64,000 nt of DNA from a beta proteobacterium AAP51. GTDB taxonomy: Bacteria > Pseudomonadota > Gammaproteobacteria > Burkholderiales > Burkholderiaceae_C. The notes below the pieces were generated by a model. That model was not told the DNA's origin and did no database searches. It saw only the letters and a program-made list of their open reading frames with translations. Each line of letters begins with the position of its first letter. Position 1 is the stretch's first letter. Position numbers and translations under genes: made by a program. Positions 7,573 to 15,886 of this stretch are shown here, in pieces. The DNA lies in NCBI GenBank assembly GCA_001295905.1, contig LJHT01000039.1:1-64000 (forward strand), given 5' to 3'.

Positions 7573-9373
7573 GGCCCAGCAGCTCGGCGCTGCGGCGCGG
7601 GTTGACCAGCTGCACCCGACCGCGCGGCTCGGCACCCCGGATGATGGCGTCCTTCACCTGCGCCACCGTCAGTTCGGGCTTCAGTGCGAACAGCTTGGCG
7701 GCCAGGTTGGCCACTTGCGGGCTGGCCATGCTGGTGCCGCTGAACTTCACGCGGTCGCCGCCGGGCAGCAGGCTTTCCACCTCGAAGCCGTTGGCGTGCA
7801 CCACCACGGTCTTGCCGAAGGTGGAGAAGCTGGTCTCGTCGCCGGCCTTGTCGACCGCACCCACGGTGATGAGGTTGGGCAGCTGCAGGCCGGCGGGGAT
7901 GTATTCCGCGAAGTCGGCGCTGTTGTCCTCGTTGCCGGAACCGGCCACGAAGAGAATCTCCGGTGCGCTGGCGATGGCCGCGCGCAGGGCTTCACGCTCG
8001 ATGTCGAAAAGCTTGCGTGCCATCTGCTTGCGCTCTTCGGGCGAAGCGCCCACGTTGTGCCAGGTGAGCGCGCCCTCGTGCGCCGAGACGCCATACCGCC
8101 AGCTCATGTTCACCACCCGCAGCTTCTGTGCCTTGAAGCCTTCGACGATGGCCTTGTAACCTTCGGACCAGCGGCGCGAACGCTCTTCGGTGGGCAGCGT
8201 GGGTTCGCTGCGGTGGTTGTAGAGCATGGTGGCGGCGTAGACGCGGGCGAACGGGTTGCCTTCCACCGCAATGCCGGCCACGTGCGTGCCGTGGGTGTAG
8301 ACGCTGGCCAGGCTCAGGTCTTCTTGGAAGGCCTTCACTTGCTCGGGCTTCAGCGACGAGACGGCCTGCTTCAGGCGGCGCGCGTCTTCGGTGTCCAGCG
8401 CGGCGCGCAGGTCCATGCTGCCCTTGACCAGCTGGCGCAGCTGCGGCCAGCGCGGCGCGGCCTCGCCCAGCGGCCGCAGCAGGTCCACGCGGTTGAGCGT
8501 GCCGTCGTCGTTCATCGCCAGGCCCGGCGCGGCCGTGGCCTGGAAGAGCTTCAGGTCGACACCCGAATCCCAGATGCCCACACCCACCGGCGTAGCCTTC
8601 GCGGTGGCGGGAATGGCGAACTGCCGCGGCGTCCAGATATCGGGCTTGGCCGCCGTCTGTGCGGCCTGGCGGTCGATGACGGCCTGCAGGCCGCCGACCA
8701 GCGCGGCCTTCAGCGGGAAGACCAGTTCCTCCTGCAGGCGCGCACTGACGATGGCGGCCGCCAGGCTTTCCGGCACCTTCAGGTTCATGTTGCGGGCGGC
8801 AACGTCCAGCTGCTGCTCGAAAGAGCCGCGCACCAAGGCCGGGTTCATCAGCTCGAACTGGCCCTTGCTGCCCTTGATGAGGTCGGCGGTGTCGGCCCAG
8901 TTCAGCGCGCCGTAGCGCTTCTCGACCTCGGCACGCACCCAGGCCGTGTCCTTCTGGCCGGTCTGCTGCTCGGACAGCAGCAGCGCGAGCACGCCGGTGG
9001 TGGCGCGCGGGCCGGGCTTGTCCTGCAGCTGACGCAGCTGCGCCACGAGACCGGGCACCGCCGCCCAATCGCCCCGGAACTGCGCCATGGTGAGCAAGGC
9101 GCCCACGTAGCTGCGCATCGTGGCCGCGTCGCGAATCTCGTAGGCAGCGAGGTCGGCCTGGGCGTTCCTTTCCAGTTGCTCGGCCAGGGCCAGCACCTCG
9201 GCACGCGGTGCGCTCAGGTACTGGCTGGGCAGCTTGTCCAGCTGCACCGTGCGGCGGGGCAGCTGCTCCAGGCTGGTGATGACGGTCTTGGCCGGCGCAG
9301 GGCTGGTTTGCGCCAGGGCAGGCAAGGCGGCGGCGATGAGGGTGGCAAGCACGAGGTGGCGGGGCACGGGCAC
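7562..9373 (-). CDS. Secreted S8 family serine peptidase (subtilase)
   Basis: A 603-residue subtilisin-family protease. It starts with GTG at 9373, six bases after a strong AGGAG ribosome-binding site. A signal peptide runs to LPALAQ at about residue 22. Residues 30-255 form a long helical region unlike the usual I9 prodomain. The catalytic triad follows: Asp near 269 in GIWDSGVDL, His near 364 in HGTHVAGIA, and Ser near 548 in SGTSMASPQVA, with the oxyanion Asn in GSGNEDNSADF. The C-terminus is short. It probably acts in the periplasm or outside the cell. The gene is convergent with the GNAT gene, and the icd terminator separates it from icd. Confidence 0.9.
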   Translation of the reverse strand: MPVPRHLVLATLIAAALPALAQTSPAPAKTVITSLEQLPRRTVQLDKLPSQYLSAPRAEVLALAEQLERNAQADLAAYEIRDAATMRSYVGALLTMAQFRGDWAAVPGLVAQLRQLQDKPGPRATTGVLALLLSEQQTGQKDTAWVRAEVEKRYGALNWADTADLIKGSKGQFELMNPALVRGSFEQQLDVAARNMNLKVPESLAAAIVSARLQEELVFPLKAALVGGLQAVIDRQAAQTAAKPDIWTPRQFAIPATAKATPVGVGIWDSGVDLKLFQATAAPGLAMNDDGTLNRVDLLRPLGEAAPRWPQLRQLVKGSMDLRAALDTEDARRLKQAVSSLKPEQVKAFQEDLSLASVYTHGTHVAGIAVEGNPFARVYAATMLYNHRSEPTLPTEERSRRWSEGYKAIVEGFKAQKLRVVNMSWRYGVSAHEGALTWHNVGASPEERKQMARKLFDIEREALRAAIASAPEILFVAGSGNEDNSADFAEYIPAGLQLPNLITVGAVDKAGDETSFSTFGKTVVVHANGFEVESLLPGGDRVKFSGTSMASPQVANLAAKLFALKPELTVAQVKDAIIRGAEPRGRVQLVNPRRSAELLGLKP

Positions 9374-9543
9374 GTGGAACTCCTGGGTGGATCGACGGCC
9401 GGCACTCTAGGCAGGCGCCACGCAGCCCGCACCGGCCGTGCGATGAACGATGGCTTTTCGCGGTTGGATGACGCGAAGTGCCACATCAAGCAGCGGCCGG
9501 GCAGCGGCGCGGGGGCGGTGAACAACCCGACGAGAAAAAGGAA

Positions 9544-9572
9544 AACCCCAGTCGCGTCAGCGAGCTGGGGTT
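9544..9572 (-). terminator. Intrinsic terminator of icd
   Basis: An 8-bp stem AACCCCAG/CTGGGGTT with a 13-base loop. Read on the minus strand it runs directly into TTCCTTTTTC. It sits 50 bases beyond the icd stop codon and upstream of the subtilase gene, so it ends icd transcription. Confidence 0.8.
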
Positions 9573-9621
9573 CCCTGCGGGGGCATCCTGGGCGCCACGA
9601 AACGCCCTGGTGCCAGGCGAC

Positions 9622-10875
9622 TTACATGTGGTCGATCATCACCTGACCAAACCCGCTGCAGCTCACCTGCGTGGCGCCTTCCATCAGGCGCGCGAAGTCG
9701 TAGGTGACCTTCTTGCTCAGGATGGATTTCTCCATGCTGCTGATGATGAGGTCGGCGGCTTCCGTCCAGCCCATGTGGCGCAGCATCATCTCGGCGCTGA
9801 GGATCTCGGAGCCCGGGTTCACGTAGTCCTTGCCGGCGTACTTCGGCGCGGTGCCGTGCGTGGCTTCGAACATGGCCACGCTGTCGCTCAGGTTCGCGCC
9901 CGGGGCGATGCCGATGCCGCCCACCTGTGCGGCCAGCGCGTCGGAGACGTAGTCGCCGTTCAGGTTCAGCGTGGCGATGACGCTGTACTCGGCCGGGCGC
10001 AGCAGGATCTGCTGCAGGAAGGCGTCGGCGATGCTGTCCTTGACGACGATTTCCTTGCCGGTGCGCGGGTTCTTGAACTTGCACCACGGGCCGCCGTCGA
10101 TGAGCTGCGCGCCGAATTCCTTCTGCGCCAGCGCGTAGGCCCAGTCACGGAAGCCACCTTCGGTGAACTTCATGATGTTGCCCTTGTGCACGATGGTGAC
10201 ACTGGGCTTGTCGTTGTCGATGGCGTACTGGATGGCCTTGCGCACGAGGCGCTCGGTGCCTTCGCGGCTGACCGGCTTGACGCCGATGCCCGAGGTGTTC
10301 GGGAAGCGGATCTTCTTCACGCCCATCTCTTCCTGCAGGAACTTGATGAGCTTCTTGGCCTTGTCGCTCTCGGCTTCGAACTCGATGCCGGCGTAGATGT
10401 CTTCCGAGTTCTCGCGAAAGATGACCATGTGGGTCTTCTCGGGTTCCTTCACCGGGCTGGGCACGCCCTTGAAGTACTGGATGGGGCGCAGGCAGACGTA
10501 GAGGTCGAGTTCCTGGCGCAGCGCCACGTTCAGGCTGCGGATGCCGCCGCCCACGGGCGTGGTGAGCGGGCCCTTGATGCTGACCACGTAGTCGCGCACG
10601 GCATGCAGGGTTTCTTCGGGCAGCCAGACATCGGGGCCGTAGACCTTGGTGCTTTTCTCGCCGGCATACACCTCCATCCAGTGGATCTTGCGCTTGCCGC
10701 CATAGCTCTTGGCCACCGCCGCGTCCACCACCTTCAGCATCACCGGGGTGATGTCCAGGCCGGTGCCATCGCCCTCGATGTAGGGAATGATCGGCTGGTC
10801 AGGCACGTTCAGCGAGAAGTCCGCATTGACGGTGATCTTCTGGCCACCTTCGGGCACCTTGATGTGCTGGTACAT
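9622..10875 (-). CDS. icd: NADP-dependent isocitrate dehydrogenase
   Basis: A 417-residue TCA-cycle enzyme that oxidatively decarboxylates isocitrate to 2-oxoglutarate, making NADPH. The length matches the E. coli Icd family. Visible signatures are [17 protein letters not shown] at the N-terminus, the isocitrate-binding loop [20 protein letters not shown] with the regulatory Ser, [13 protein letters not shown], and the metal/cofactor region [26 protein letters not shown] followed by [14 protein letters not shown]. The start at 10875 gives [11 protein letters not shown], the usual N-terminus. It is a single-gene unit with its own terminator. A TAGAAT element on the minus strand (10936-10941) could be a -10 box, without a clear -35. 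Confidence 0.97.
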   Translation of the reverse strand: MYQHIKVPEGGQKITVNADFSLNVPDQPIIPYIEGDGTGLDITPVMLKVVDAAVAKSYGGKRKIHWMEVYAGEKSTKVYGPDVWLPEETLHAVRDYVVSIKGPLTTPVGGGIRSLNVALRQELDLYVCLRPIQYFKGVPSPVKEPEKTHMVIFRENSEDIYAGIEFEAESDKAKKLIKFLQEEMGVKKIRFPNTSGIGVKPVSREGTERLVRKAIQYAIDNDKPSVTIVHKGNIMKFTEGGFRDWAYALAQKEFGAQLIDGGPWCKFKNPRTGKEIVVKDSIADAFLQQILLRPAEYSVIATLNLNGDYVSDALAAQVGGIGIAPGANLSDSVAMFEATHGTAPKYAGKDYVNPGSEILSAEMMLRHMGWTEAADLIISSMEKSILSKKVTYDFARLMEGATQVSCSGFGQVMIDHM

Positions 10876-11015
10876 GTGTGGGGGTCTCCGCAGGGCCGGC
10901 GCTGCACGGCCGGCGTTGATGTGGTCGAGCCTTCAATTCTAAGGCACCGCCCCTGTCCGCCGACTGACGGCAGGCCCGCCGCCGCAGGGCCTGCGGGCGC
11001 AGTTTTCAGCGGCGC

Positions 11016-11786
11016 TCAGGCCAGGCCGCAGAAGGCGGCCACTTCCTGCCACACGCCATGGCCCAGTGCCCACACCGAGGCCGCGGCCAGCAGGCCACCG
11101 CCAGCCCGCACCGCCATGCGTTCGCGCGCCGCAGCCCCACTGCCGCGCATCAGGCGCTGCCAGGTCCAGGGCCCCAGCACCAGGCCGGGCGCCGAAGCCA
11201 GCGCAAAGGCCGCCATCGCCAGGGCCCCAGTGGCGGGGCTGCTGCCCAGGGCCGCCACCAACAGCGCCGACTGCAGCAGCCCGCAGGGCCAGACGGCCCA
11301 GAGGCTGCCGGCCACCAGCGCGCGCTGGCTGAAAGCCTGCGGGCGATGGCGGGAAACCAGCGCGCGCTGGCGCGAAGGGCCGGCAGGCGCAGCGAGCGGA
11401 GGGCCCGCTGCAGGCACCGGGCCCTGCAACGGCGCCCAGCTGGCGGCCGCCACGGGCCGGGGCACCACACCCAGCCGTGCCATCCAGGCCGGCTGCTGCG
11501 CCCGCACCAGCAGCCACAGCCCCAGCGCCAGCGCGGCCACGTGCAGCAGCACCCACAGCGGCCGCAGGGCCGGGCTCAGCTGCGACCAGCCTGCCAGCAC
11601 CGCCACGCTGGATGCCACCAGCGCCCCCACGGCGGCATAGCTGCCCAGGCGCGCCAGGTGAAAGAGCGCGGCGTTGCGCGGCCCCGGGCCCGTGGCTGCC
11701 GCGCAAGGCGCGCTGCACATGGCCGCGCAGTGCGGCGCGCCGGCCAGGCCCAGCAGGGCCGCGCTGATGATGAGGGGAAGCTCCAC
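11016..11786 (-). CDS. SafE/TauE-like membrane protein of cbb3-associated type
   Basis: A 256-residue polytopic membrane protein of the sulfite-exporter (SafE/TauE-like) type that is common beside cbb3 oxidase genes. About six hydrophobic segments are visible. The N-terminal segment carries GAPHCAAMCSAPC, the HCxxMC pattern shared by these proteins and thought to handle copper or haem-oxidase maturation. The cytoplasmic loop at about residues 100-155 is long and Pro/Ala-rich. A GTG start at 11786 is used because it opens just before the first membrane segment. Its upstream sequence is a duplicate of the hemN 3' end. A GCAGGCCC/GGGCCTGC hairpin without a T-run lies downstream at 10970-10994. 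Confidence 0.78.
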   Translation of the reverse strand: MELPLIISAALLGLAGAPHCAAMCSAPCAAATGPGPRNAALFHLARLGSYAAVGALVASSVAVLAGWSQLSPALRPLWVLLHVAALALGLWLLVRAQQPAWMARLGVVPRPVAAASWAPLQGPVPAAGPPLAAPAGPSRQRALVSRHRPQAFSQRALVAGSLWAVWPCGLLQSALLVAALGSSPATGALAMAAFALASAPGLVLGPWTWQRLMRGSGAAARERMAVRAGGGLLAAASVWALGHGVWQEVAAFCGLA

Positions 11787-11792
11787 GCCTCG

Positions 11793-11845
11793 GATGATGC
11801 GCGAGAAGCGCTCGCGGGTCAGATGATGCGCGAGAAGCGTTCGCG
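11793..11845. repeat. 24-bp tandem direct repeat at hemN 3' end
   Basis: The 24 bases at 11793-11816 and 11822-11845 are identical except for one position, with a 29-base period. The downstream copy (11822-11845, minus strand) encodes the hemN terminal residues ERFSRII before its stop. The other copy lies between the hemN stop and the SafE-like GTG start, in a frame that would read RERFSRIIRGVE into the next gene. Confidence 0.85.
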
Positions 11846-13246
11846 CGTGCGGTCGGCCTGCAGGTGGCGGTCGAAGACCATGGCCACGGCGCGCACGAAG
11901 AACCAGCCCGTCGCCGTGACCTGGATCTCCTGCGCATTCACCTCCACCAGCCCCATCTCCTGCAGCGTCTGGAGCTGCTCGAACTCGTCGGCGAAGACCT
12001 CGCGCATCTTCACCAGGTGGGCCAGCTCGATGCTCTCGAACTCCACGCGCCCCTGGCACATCAGCGCCATGATGACGGCGCGGCGCAACAGATCGTCGCG
12101 CGTCAGCGCCAGGCCGCGCACCACGGGCAGCTGGCCTTGGGCCAGCGCGTCGTGGTACTCCTCCAGCGTCTTCGCGTTCTGGCTGTAGGTGGCGCCCACG
12201 CGGCCGATGGCCGACACACCCAGGCTGATGAGGTCGCAATCGGGCTGCGTGGTGTAGCCCTGGAAGTTGCGGTGCAGGCGCCCTTGCCGCTTGGCCACCG
12301 CCAACGCGTCTTCCGGCAGCGCGAAGTGGTCCATGCCGATGTAGGTGTAGCCGTTGGCCACGAAGCCCGAAAGCCCGGCGCGCAGCATCTCGATGCGCTG
12401 CTCGGCCGTGGGCAGGGCGTGGTCGTCGATGCGCCGCTGCGGCTTGAAGCGCTGCGGCAGGTGCGCGTAGGCGTACATCGCCACGCGCGTGGGCCGCAAC
12501 TCGGCCACCTGCGCAATGGTGCGGCTGAAGGACTCGGGCGTCTGCTTGGGCAGGCCGTAGATGAGGTCGGCGTTGATCGACTGGAAGCGCAGCGCGCGCG
12601 CTTCGGCCATCAGTTCGCGCACGCTCTCGAAGCTCTGGATGCGGTGCACGGCCACCTGCACCTCGTGGTCGAAGTCCTGGATGCCGAAGCTGATGCGGTT
12701 GAAGCCCATCGCGGCCAGGTTGCGCAGCCGCTCGCGCGAGGCTGTGCGCGGGTCGACCTCGATGCTCACCTCGGCATCGGGCAGCAGCCTGAAGGCGCCG
12801 CGCAGCAGGCTCATCAGATGGGCCAGTTCGTCGTCGCTCAGGAAGGTGGGCGAGCCGCCGCCCAGGTGCAGCTGCGAGACCGCCTGGCCCCGGCCCATCT
12901 CGGCGGTGTGCAGGTCGATCTCGCGCTGCAGGTCCACCAGGTACTCGCCGCCACGGCTCTTGTGCTTGGTGATGATCTTGTTGCAGGCGCAGTAGTAGCA
13001 GAGCTGCTCGCAGAACGGGATGTGCACGTACAGCGACAGCGGCGCAGCGCCCCCCACCATCGCCCCCTGGGCCCGCTGGCGCAGGGCCTGTCGATACTCG
13101 TGCTGGCCGAAGGCCTCGACGAAACGGTCGGCCGTGGGGTAGCTGGTGTAGCGGGGCCCCGGCAGATCCATGCGCCGCAACAAGGCGTCGGGCAGCAGCG
13201 TGGGGGGCGGCTGGGTGCCGGTCGGCTGGGAGGTTGCGGTGTTCAT
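11819..13246 (-). CDS. hemN: Oxygen-independent coproporphyrinogen III oxidase
   Basis: A 475-residue radical-SAM enzyme that converts coproporphyrinogen III to protoporphyrinogen IX without oxygen, for anaerobic or micro-oxic haem synthesis. The N-terminal GPRYTSYPTADRF and the Fe-S cluster motif HIPFCEQLCYYCACNK (C-x3-C-x2-C, then Cys) are diagnostic of true HemN rather than HemW. The GGGSPTFL SAM-binding loop, FGIQDFD and YGLPKQTPESF follow. The C-terminal HemN domain is present. The gene lies downstream of an FNR-type box at 13280-13293 and beside fnr, as in other betaproteobacteria. The last ten codons are duplicated downstream. Confidence 0.96.
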   Translation of the reverse strand: MNTATSQPTGTQPPPTLLPDALLRRMDLPGPRYTSYPTADRFVEAFGQHEYRQALRQRAQGAMVGGAAPLSLYVHIPFCEQLCYYCACNKIITKHKSRGGEYLVDLQREIDLHTAEMGRGQAVSQLHLGGGSPTFLSDDELAHLMSLLRGAFRLLPDAEVSIEVDPRTASRERLRNLAAMGFNRISFGIQDFDHEVQVAVHRIQSFESVRELMAEARALRFQSINADLIYGLPKQTPESFSRTIAQVAELRPTRVAMYAYAHLPQRFKPQRRIDDHALPTAEQRIEMLRAGLSGFVANGYTYIGMDHFALPEDALAVAKRQGRLHRNFQGYTTQPDCDLISLGVSAIGRVGATYSQNAKTLEEYHDALAQGQLPVVRGLALTRDDLLRRAVIMALMCQGRVEFESIELAHLVKMREVFADEFEQLQTLQEMGLVEVNAQEIQVTATGWFFVRAVAMVFDRHLQADRTRERFSRII

Positions 13247-13279
13247 GGCTGCAATGTGCCAGCGCCCCTGGCGGGCACC

Positions 13280-13293
13280 TTGATCCGGCTCAA
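13280..13293. promoter_or_regulatory. FNR/ANR-type box between hemN and fnr
   Basis: TTGATCCGGCTCAA matches the FNR consensus TTGAT-N4-ATCAA at nine of ten informative positions. It lies 34 bases upstream of the hemN start and 43 bases upstream of the divergent fnr start, so it could activate hemN and feed back on fnr. Confidence 0.7.
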
Positions 13294-13335
13294 CACCGAG
13301 TGAAGCAGGGCGGGGCCTTGGCGCATACTGCGCGC

Positions 13336-14076
13336 ATGCAAACGCAAATGCCCTCCGTTCGCCTTGAACCCTTCAAGGTGGCCTGTTCCAGTTGCAACCT
13401 GCGCGAGCTGTGCCTGCCCGTGGGCATCGGTGAAGCCCAGATGGAGCGGCTGGACGCCATCGTCGCCACGCGCCGCACGGTGCCCCGGGGCGAGGCGCTG
13501 TTCCGCAGCGGCGACGCCTTCATCGCGCTTTACGCCGTGCGCACGGGTTTTTTCAAGACCTGCCTGTCTTCGGAAGACGGGCGCGACCAGGTCACGGGCT
13601 TCCAGATGGCCGGCGAACTGCTGGGGCTGGACGGCATCGGCACCGACCGCCACACCTGCGACGCCATTGCGCTGGAAGATTCCCAGGTCTGCGTCATCCC
13701 GTTCGCGCAGCTGGAAGACCTCTCCCGCGAACTTTCTGATCTGCAGCGTCATTTTCACAAGATCATGAGCCGCGAAATCGTTCGCGACCATGGCGTGATG
13801 CTGCTGCTGGGCAGCATGCGTGCCGAAGAGCGGCTGGCCGCCTTCCTGCTGAACCTGACGCAGCGCCTGCGCACGCGCGGCTTCTCGGCCAGCAGCCTGG
13901 TGCTGCGCATGACGCGCGAGGAAATCGGCAGCTACCTGGGGCTGAAGCTGGAAACCGTGAGCCGGGCCTTCAGCAAGTTCCAGGACGATGGCGTGCTGGA
14001 AGTGAAGCAGCGGCAGATACGCGTGCTCGACCCCGACGCTCTGCAGGCCCTGGTGAACGGCGGCACCGCCTGCTAG
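13336..14076 (+). CDS. fnr: FNR-type oxygen-sensing transcription regulator
   Basis: A 246-residue Crp/Fnr regulator that binds DNA as a dimer under low oxygen. Four cluster cysteines match E. coli FNR: Cys17, Cys20 and Cys26 in CSSCNLRELC, and Cys119 in SQVCVIPF. The 93-residue distance between the third and fourth is the same as in FNR. A cyclic-nucleotide-like beta-roll follows, then a C-terminal helix-turn-helix EEIGSYLGLKLETVSRAFSKF with the E--SR recognition residues. ATG 13336 is used because the frame upstream runs through the operator region and hemN. It is divergent from hemN and adjacent to the cco cluster, its expected target. Confidence 0.94.
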   Translation: MQTQMPSVRLEPFKVACSSCNLRELCLPVGIGEAQMERLDAIVATRRTVPRGEALFRSGDAFIALYAVRTGFFKTCLSSEDGRDQVTGFQMAGELLGLDGIGTDRHTCDAIALEDSQVCVIPFAQLEDLSRELSDLQRHFHKIMSREIVRDHGVMLLLGSMRAEERLAAFLLNLTQRLRTRGFSASSLVLRMTREEIGSYLGLKLETVSRAFSKFQDDGVLEVKQRQIRVLDPDALQALVNGGTAC

Positions 14077-14078
14077 AG

Positions 14079-14363
14079 CTAGCGCTGTTCCGGCGTGGCC
14101 GCATGGTTGCGGCCTTGCACGGCCGGCTGCTCGGCCTTGTTCTTCGCCGCAGGGCGCGCCAGCACCGGGTCGGGGTTCTGGATGGCCAGCGTCAGCGTGA
14201 CGAAACTCGCCACCACCACCACCGCCGGCCCGCCGATCACCATCCACACGATAGGCAGGCGCCACCAGGGCACCGTGGGCTCGGCCGGGGTTTCGGGCGT
14301 GGCCGGCAGCAGGCCGGTGCGGGCAAGGGTGTTCATGGCAGCAACTCCGTCGGGTGCCTTCAT
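14079..14363 (-). CDS. Short FixH/CcoH-like membrane protein
   Basis: A 94-residue protein immediately after ccoG, where CcoH/FixH (a cbb3 assembly factor) normally lies. It has one membrane segment (RLPIVWMVIGGPAVVVVASFV) preceded by a PWW motif and followed by NPDPVL, as in FixH N-termini. The periplasmic domain of full-length FixH is missing; instead there is a short polar tail ending NHAATPEQR. The start at 14363 overlaps the ccoG stop as ATGA. An internal ATG at 14336 would give 85 residues. It is convergent with fnr, two bases apart. Confidence 0.7.
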   Translation of the reverse strand: MKAPDGVAAMNTLARTGLLPATPETPAEPTVPWWRLPIVWMVIGGPAVVVVASFVTLTLAIQNPDPVLARPAAKNKAEQPAVQGRNHAATPEQR

Positions 14364-15886
14364 CGCGGCACCATGAAGGTCGATTTTTCGGTGAGGGTTC
14401 GCGAGGCGTCGGCGTTGGCCTCTGGCAGACGCTCGACCTCGAAGCGCACCGCGTGCGCCCCTGCGCCAGCGGCTTGTGCCGCCTCGGGCGGCACGCGCAA
14501 GGCCACCGGCACCCAGCGCGCTTCGGCCGGCTGCACCACCACCTCGGCCTTCAAGTCGGTGGTGATGCCTGCCAGCCCCAGCGCACCGATGCGGTAGCGC
14601 TGCACACGCTCGGTGGCGTTCATGATCTGCAGGCGGTAGACGTTCTCCACCCAGCCGTCTTCCACCACGCGCGCCAGCGCGCCGCGGTCGCGCACCACGT
14701 CCACCTTGAAGGGCGCACGCAGCATCAGGCTGGTGAACAGGCCCGCGCATACCAACAGCAGCACGGCCGCATAGCCCAGCACGCGAGGACGCAGCACGCG
14801 CTTGACGACCTCGGCCCGCGACAGGTGCTGCTGCAGCCCGTTCTGGGTGTCGTAGCGGATCAGGCCGCGCGGGTACTGCATCTTGTCCATCACGCCGTTG
14901 CACACGTCGATGCAGGCGGTGCAGCCGATGCATTCGTACTGCAGACCCTTGCGGATGTCGATGCCGGTGGGGCACACCTGCACGCACAGGCCGCAGTCGA
15001 TGCAGTCGCCTTGCTTCGCCGGCTTCACTGCGGCACTTGATGAAGCGGCCATGTCAGCGGCGCGGGTGTCCTGCGCCCGCTTGCCGCGGGCACCGCCACG
15101 CGGTTCACCGCGGGCCTGGTCGTAGGTGATGACGAGCGTGTCCTTGTCGAACATCACGCTCTGGAAGCGCGCGTAGGGGCACATGTACTTGCACACCTGC
15201 TCGCGCATCCAGCCGGCATTGCCGTAGGTGGCGAAGCCGTAGAACAGCACCCAGAACCACTCCCAGGGCCCGAGGCCCAGCACCAGGGCCGAGGCGCCCA
15301 GCTCGCGGATGGGCGTGAAATAGCCCACGAAGGTGAAGCCCGTCCACAGGCCGATGCCCAGCCAGGCGAGCTGCTTGCCGCCCTTGCGCAGCAGCTTCTC
15401 GGCACCCCAGGGCGCCTGGTCGAGCTTTATGCGGCGCACGCGGTCGCCTTCGATCTTGCGCTCGACCCACATGAAGATTTCCGTGTACACCGTCTGCGGG
15501 CAGGCATAGCCGCACCACAGCCGGCCGGCCACGGTGGTGAACAGGAACAGCGCGTAGGCGCTGACGATGAGCAGGCCCGTCAGGTAGATGAAGTCCTGCG
15601 GGTAGAGCACCAGGTCGAAGATGTAGAAGCGGCGCGCGCCCAGGTCGAAGAGCACGGCCTGGCGGCCATTGCAGGGCAACCACGGCAGCCCGTAGAAGAG
15701 CAGCTGCGTGGCCCACACCAGGGCCCAGCGCCAGCGCGCGAACCAGCCGCTCACGGCACGGGCGTAGATCTTTTCCTGCGCCTCGTACAACCAGATCACG
15801 CGCTCCGCAGGCTCGCCGCCCGCGGGCGGCAGCGCAGCCGCAGGGTTCGCAGAGGGCGAAGCCGCGCCCGCTGCTGCCGGCTTCAC
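14360..15886 (-). CDS. ccoG: Cytochrome c oxidase accessory protein CcoG (FixG/RdxA)
   Basis: A 508-residue membrane-bound polyferredoxin that assists maturation of cbb3 oxidase, probably by reducing copper. Membrane segments flank GRLWCGYACPQTVYTEIFMW and QVCKYMCPYARFQ. Two 4Fe-4S ferredoxin motifs lie near the middle (CIDCGLCVQVCPTGIDI and CIGCTACIDVCN). The C-terminal immunoglobulin-like FixG domain ends ESTFMVPR-like (EKSTFMVPR). The GTG start at 15886 overlaps the ccoP stop as GTGA. The frame stays open to a further GTG at 15922, which is inside ccoP and less likely. Confidence 0.94.
   Translation of the reverse strand: MKPAAAGAASPSANPAAALPPAGGEPAERVIWLYEAQEKIYARAVSGWFARWRWALVWATQLLFYGLPWLPCNGRQAVLFDLGARRFYIFDLVLYPQDFIYLTGLLIVSAYALFLFTTVAGRLWCGYACPQTVYTEIFMWVERKIEGDRVRRIKLDQAPWGAEKLLRKGGKQLAWLGIGLWTGFTFVGYFTPIRELGASALVLGLGPWEWFWVLFYGFATYGNAGWMREQVCKYMCPYARFQSVMFDKDTLVITYDQARGEPRGGARGKRAQDTRAADMAASSSAAVKPAKQGDCIDCGLCVQVCPTGIDIRKGLQYECIGCTACIDVCNGVMDKMQYPRGLIRYDTQNGLQQHLSRAEVVKRVLRPRVLGYAAVLLLVCAGLFTSLMLRAPFKVDVVRDRGALARVVEDGWVENVYRLQIMNATERVQRYRIGALGLAGITTDLKAEVVVQPAEARWVPVALRVPPEAAQAAGAGAHAVRFEVERLPEANADASRTLTEKSTFMVPR

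Noticed and set aside
14079..14987. 302-codon minus-strand frame across ccoG and the FixH-like gene
   Set aside because: Its upstream part is a shadow of ccoG in another frame; only the last 94 codons, from the ATGA overlap, are kept.
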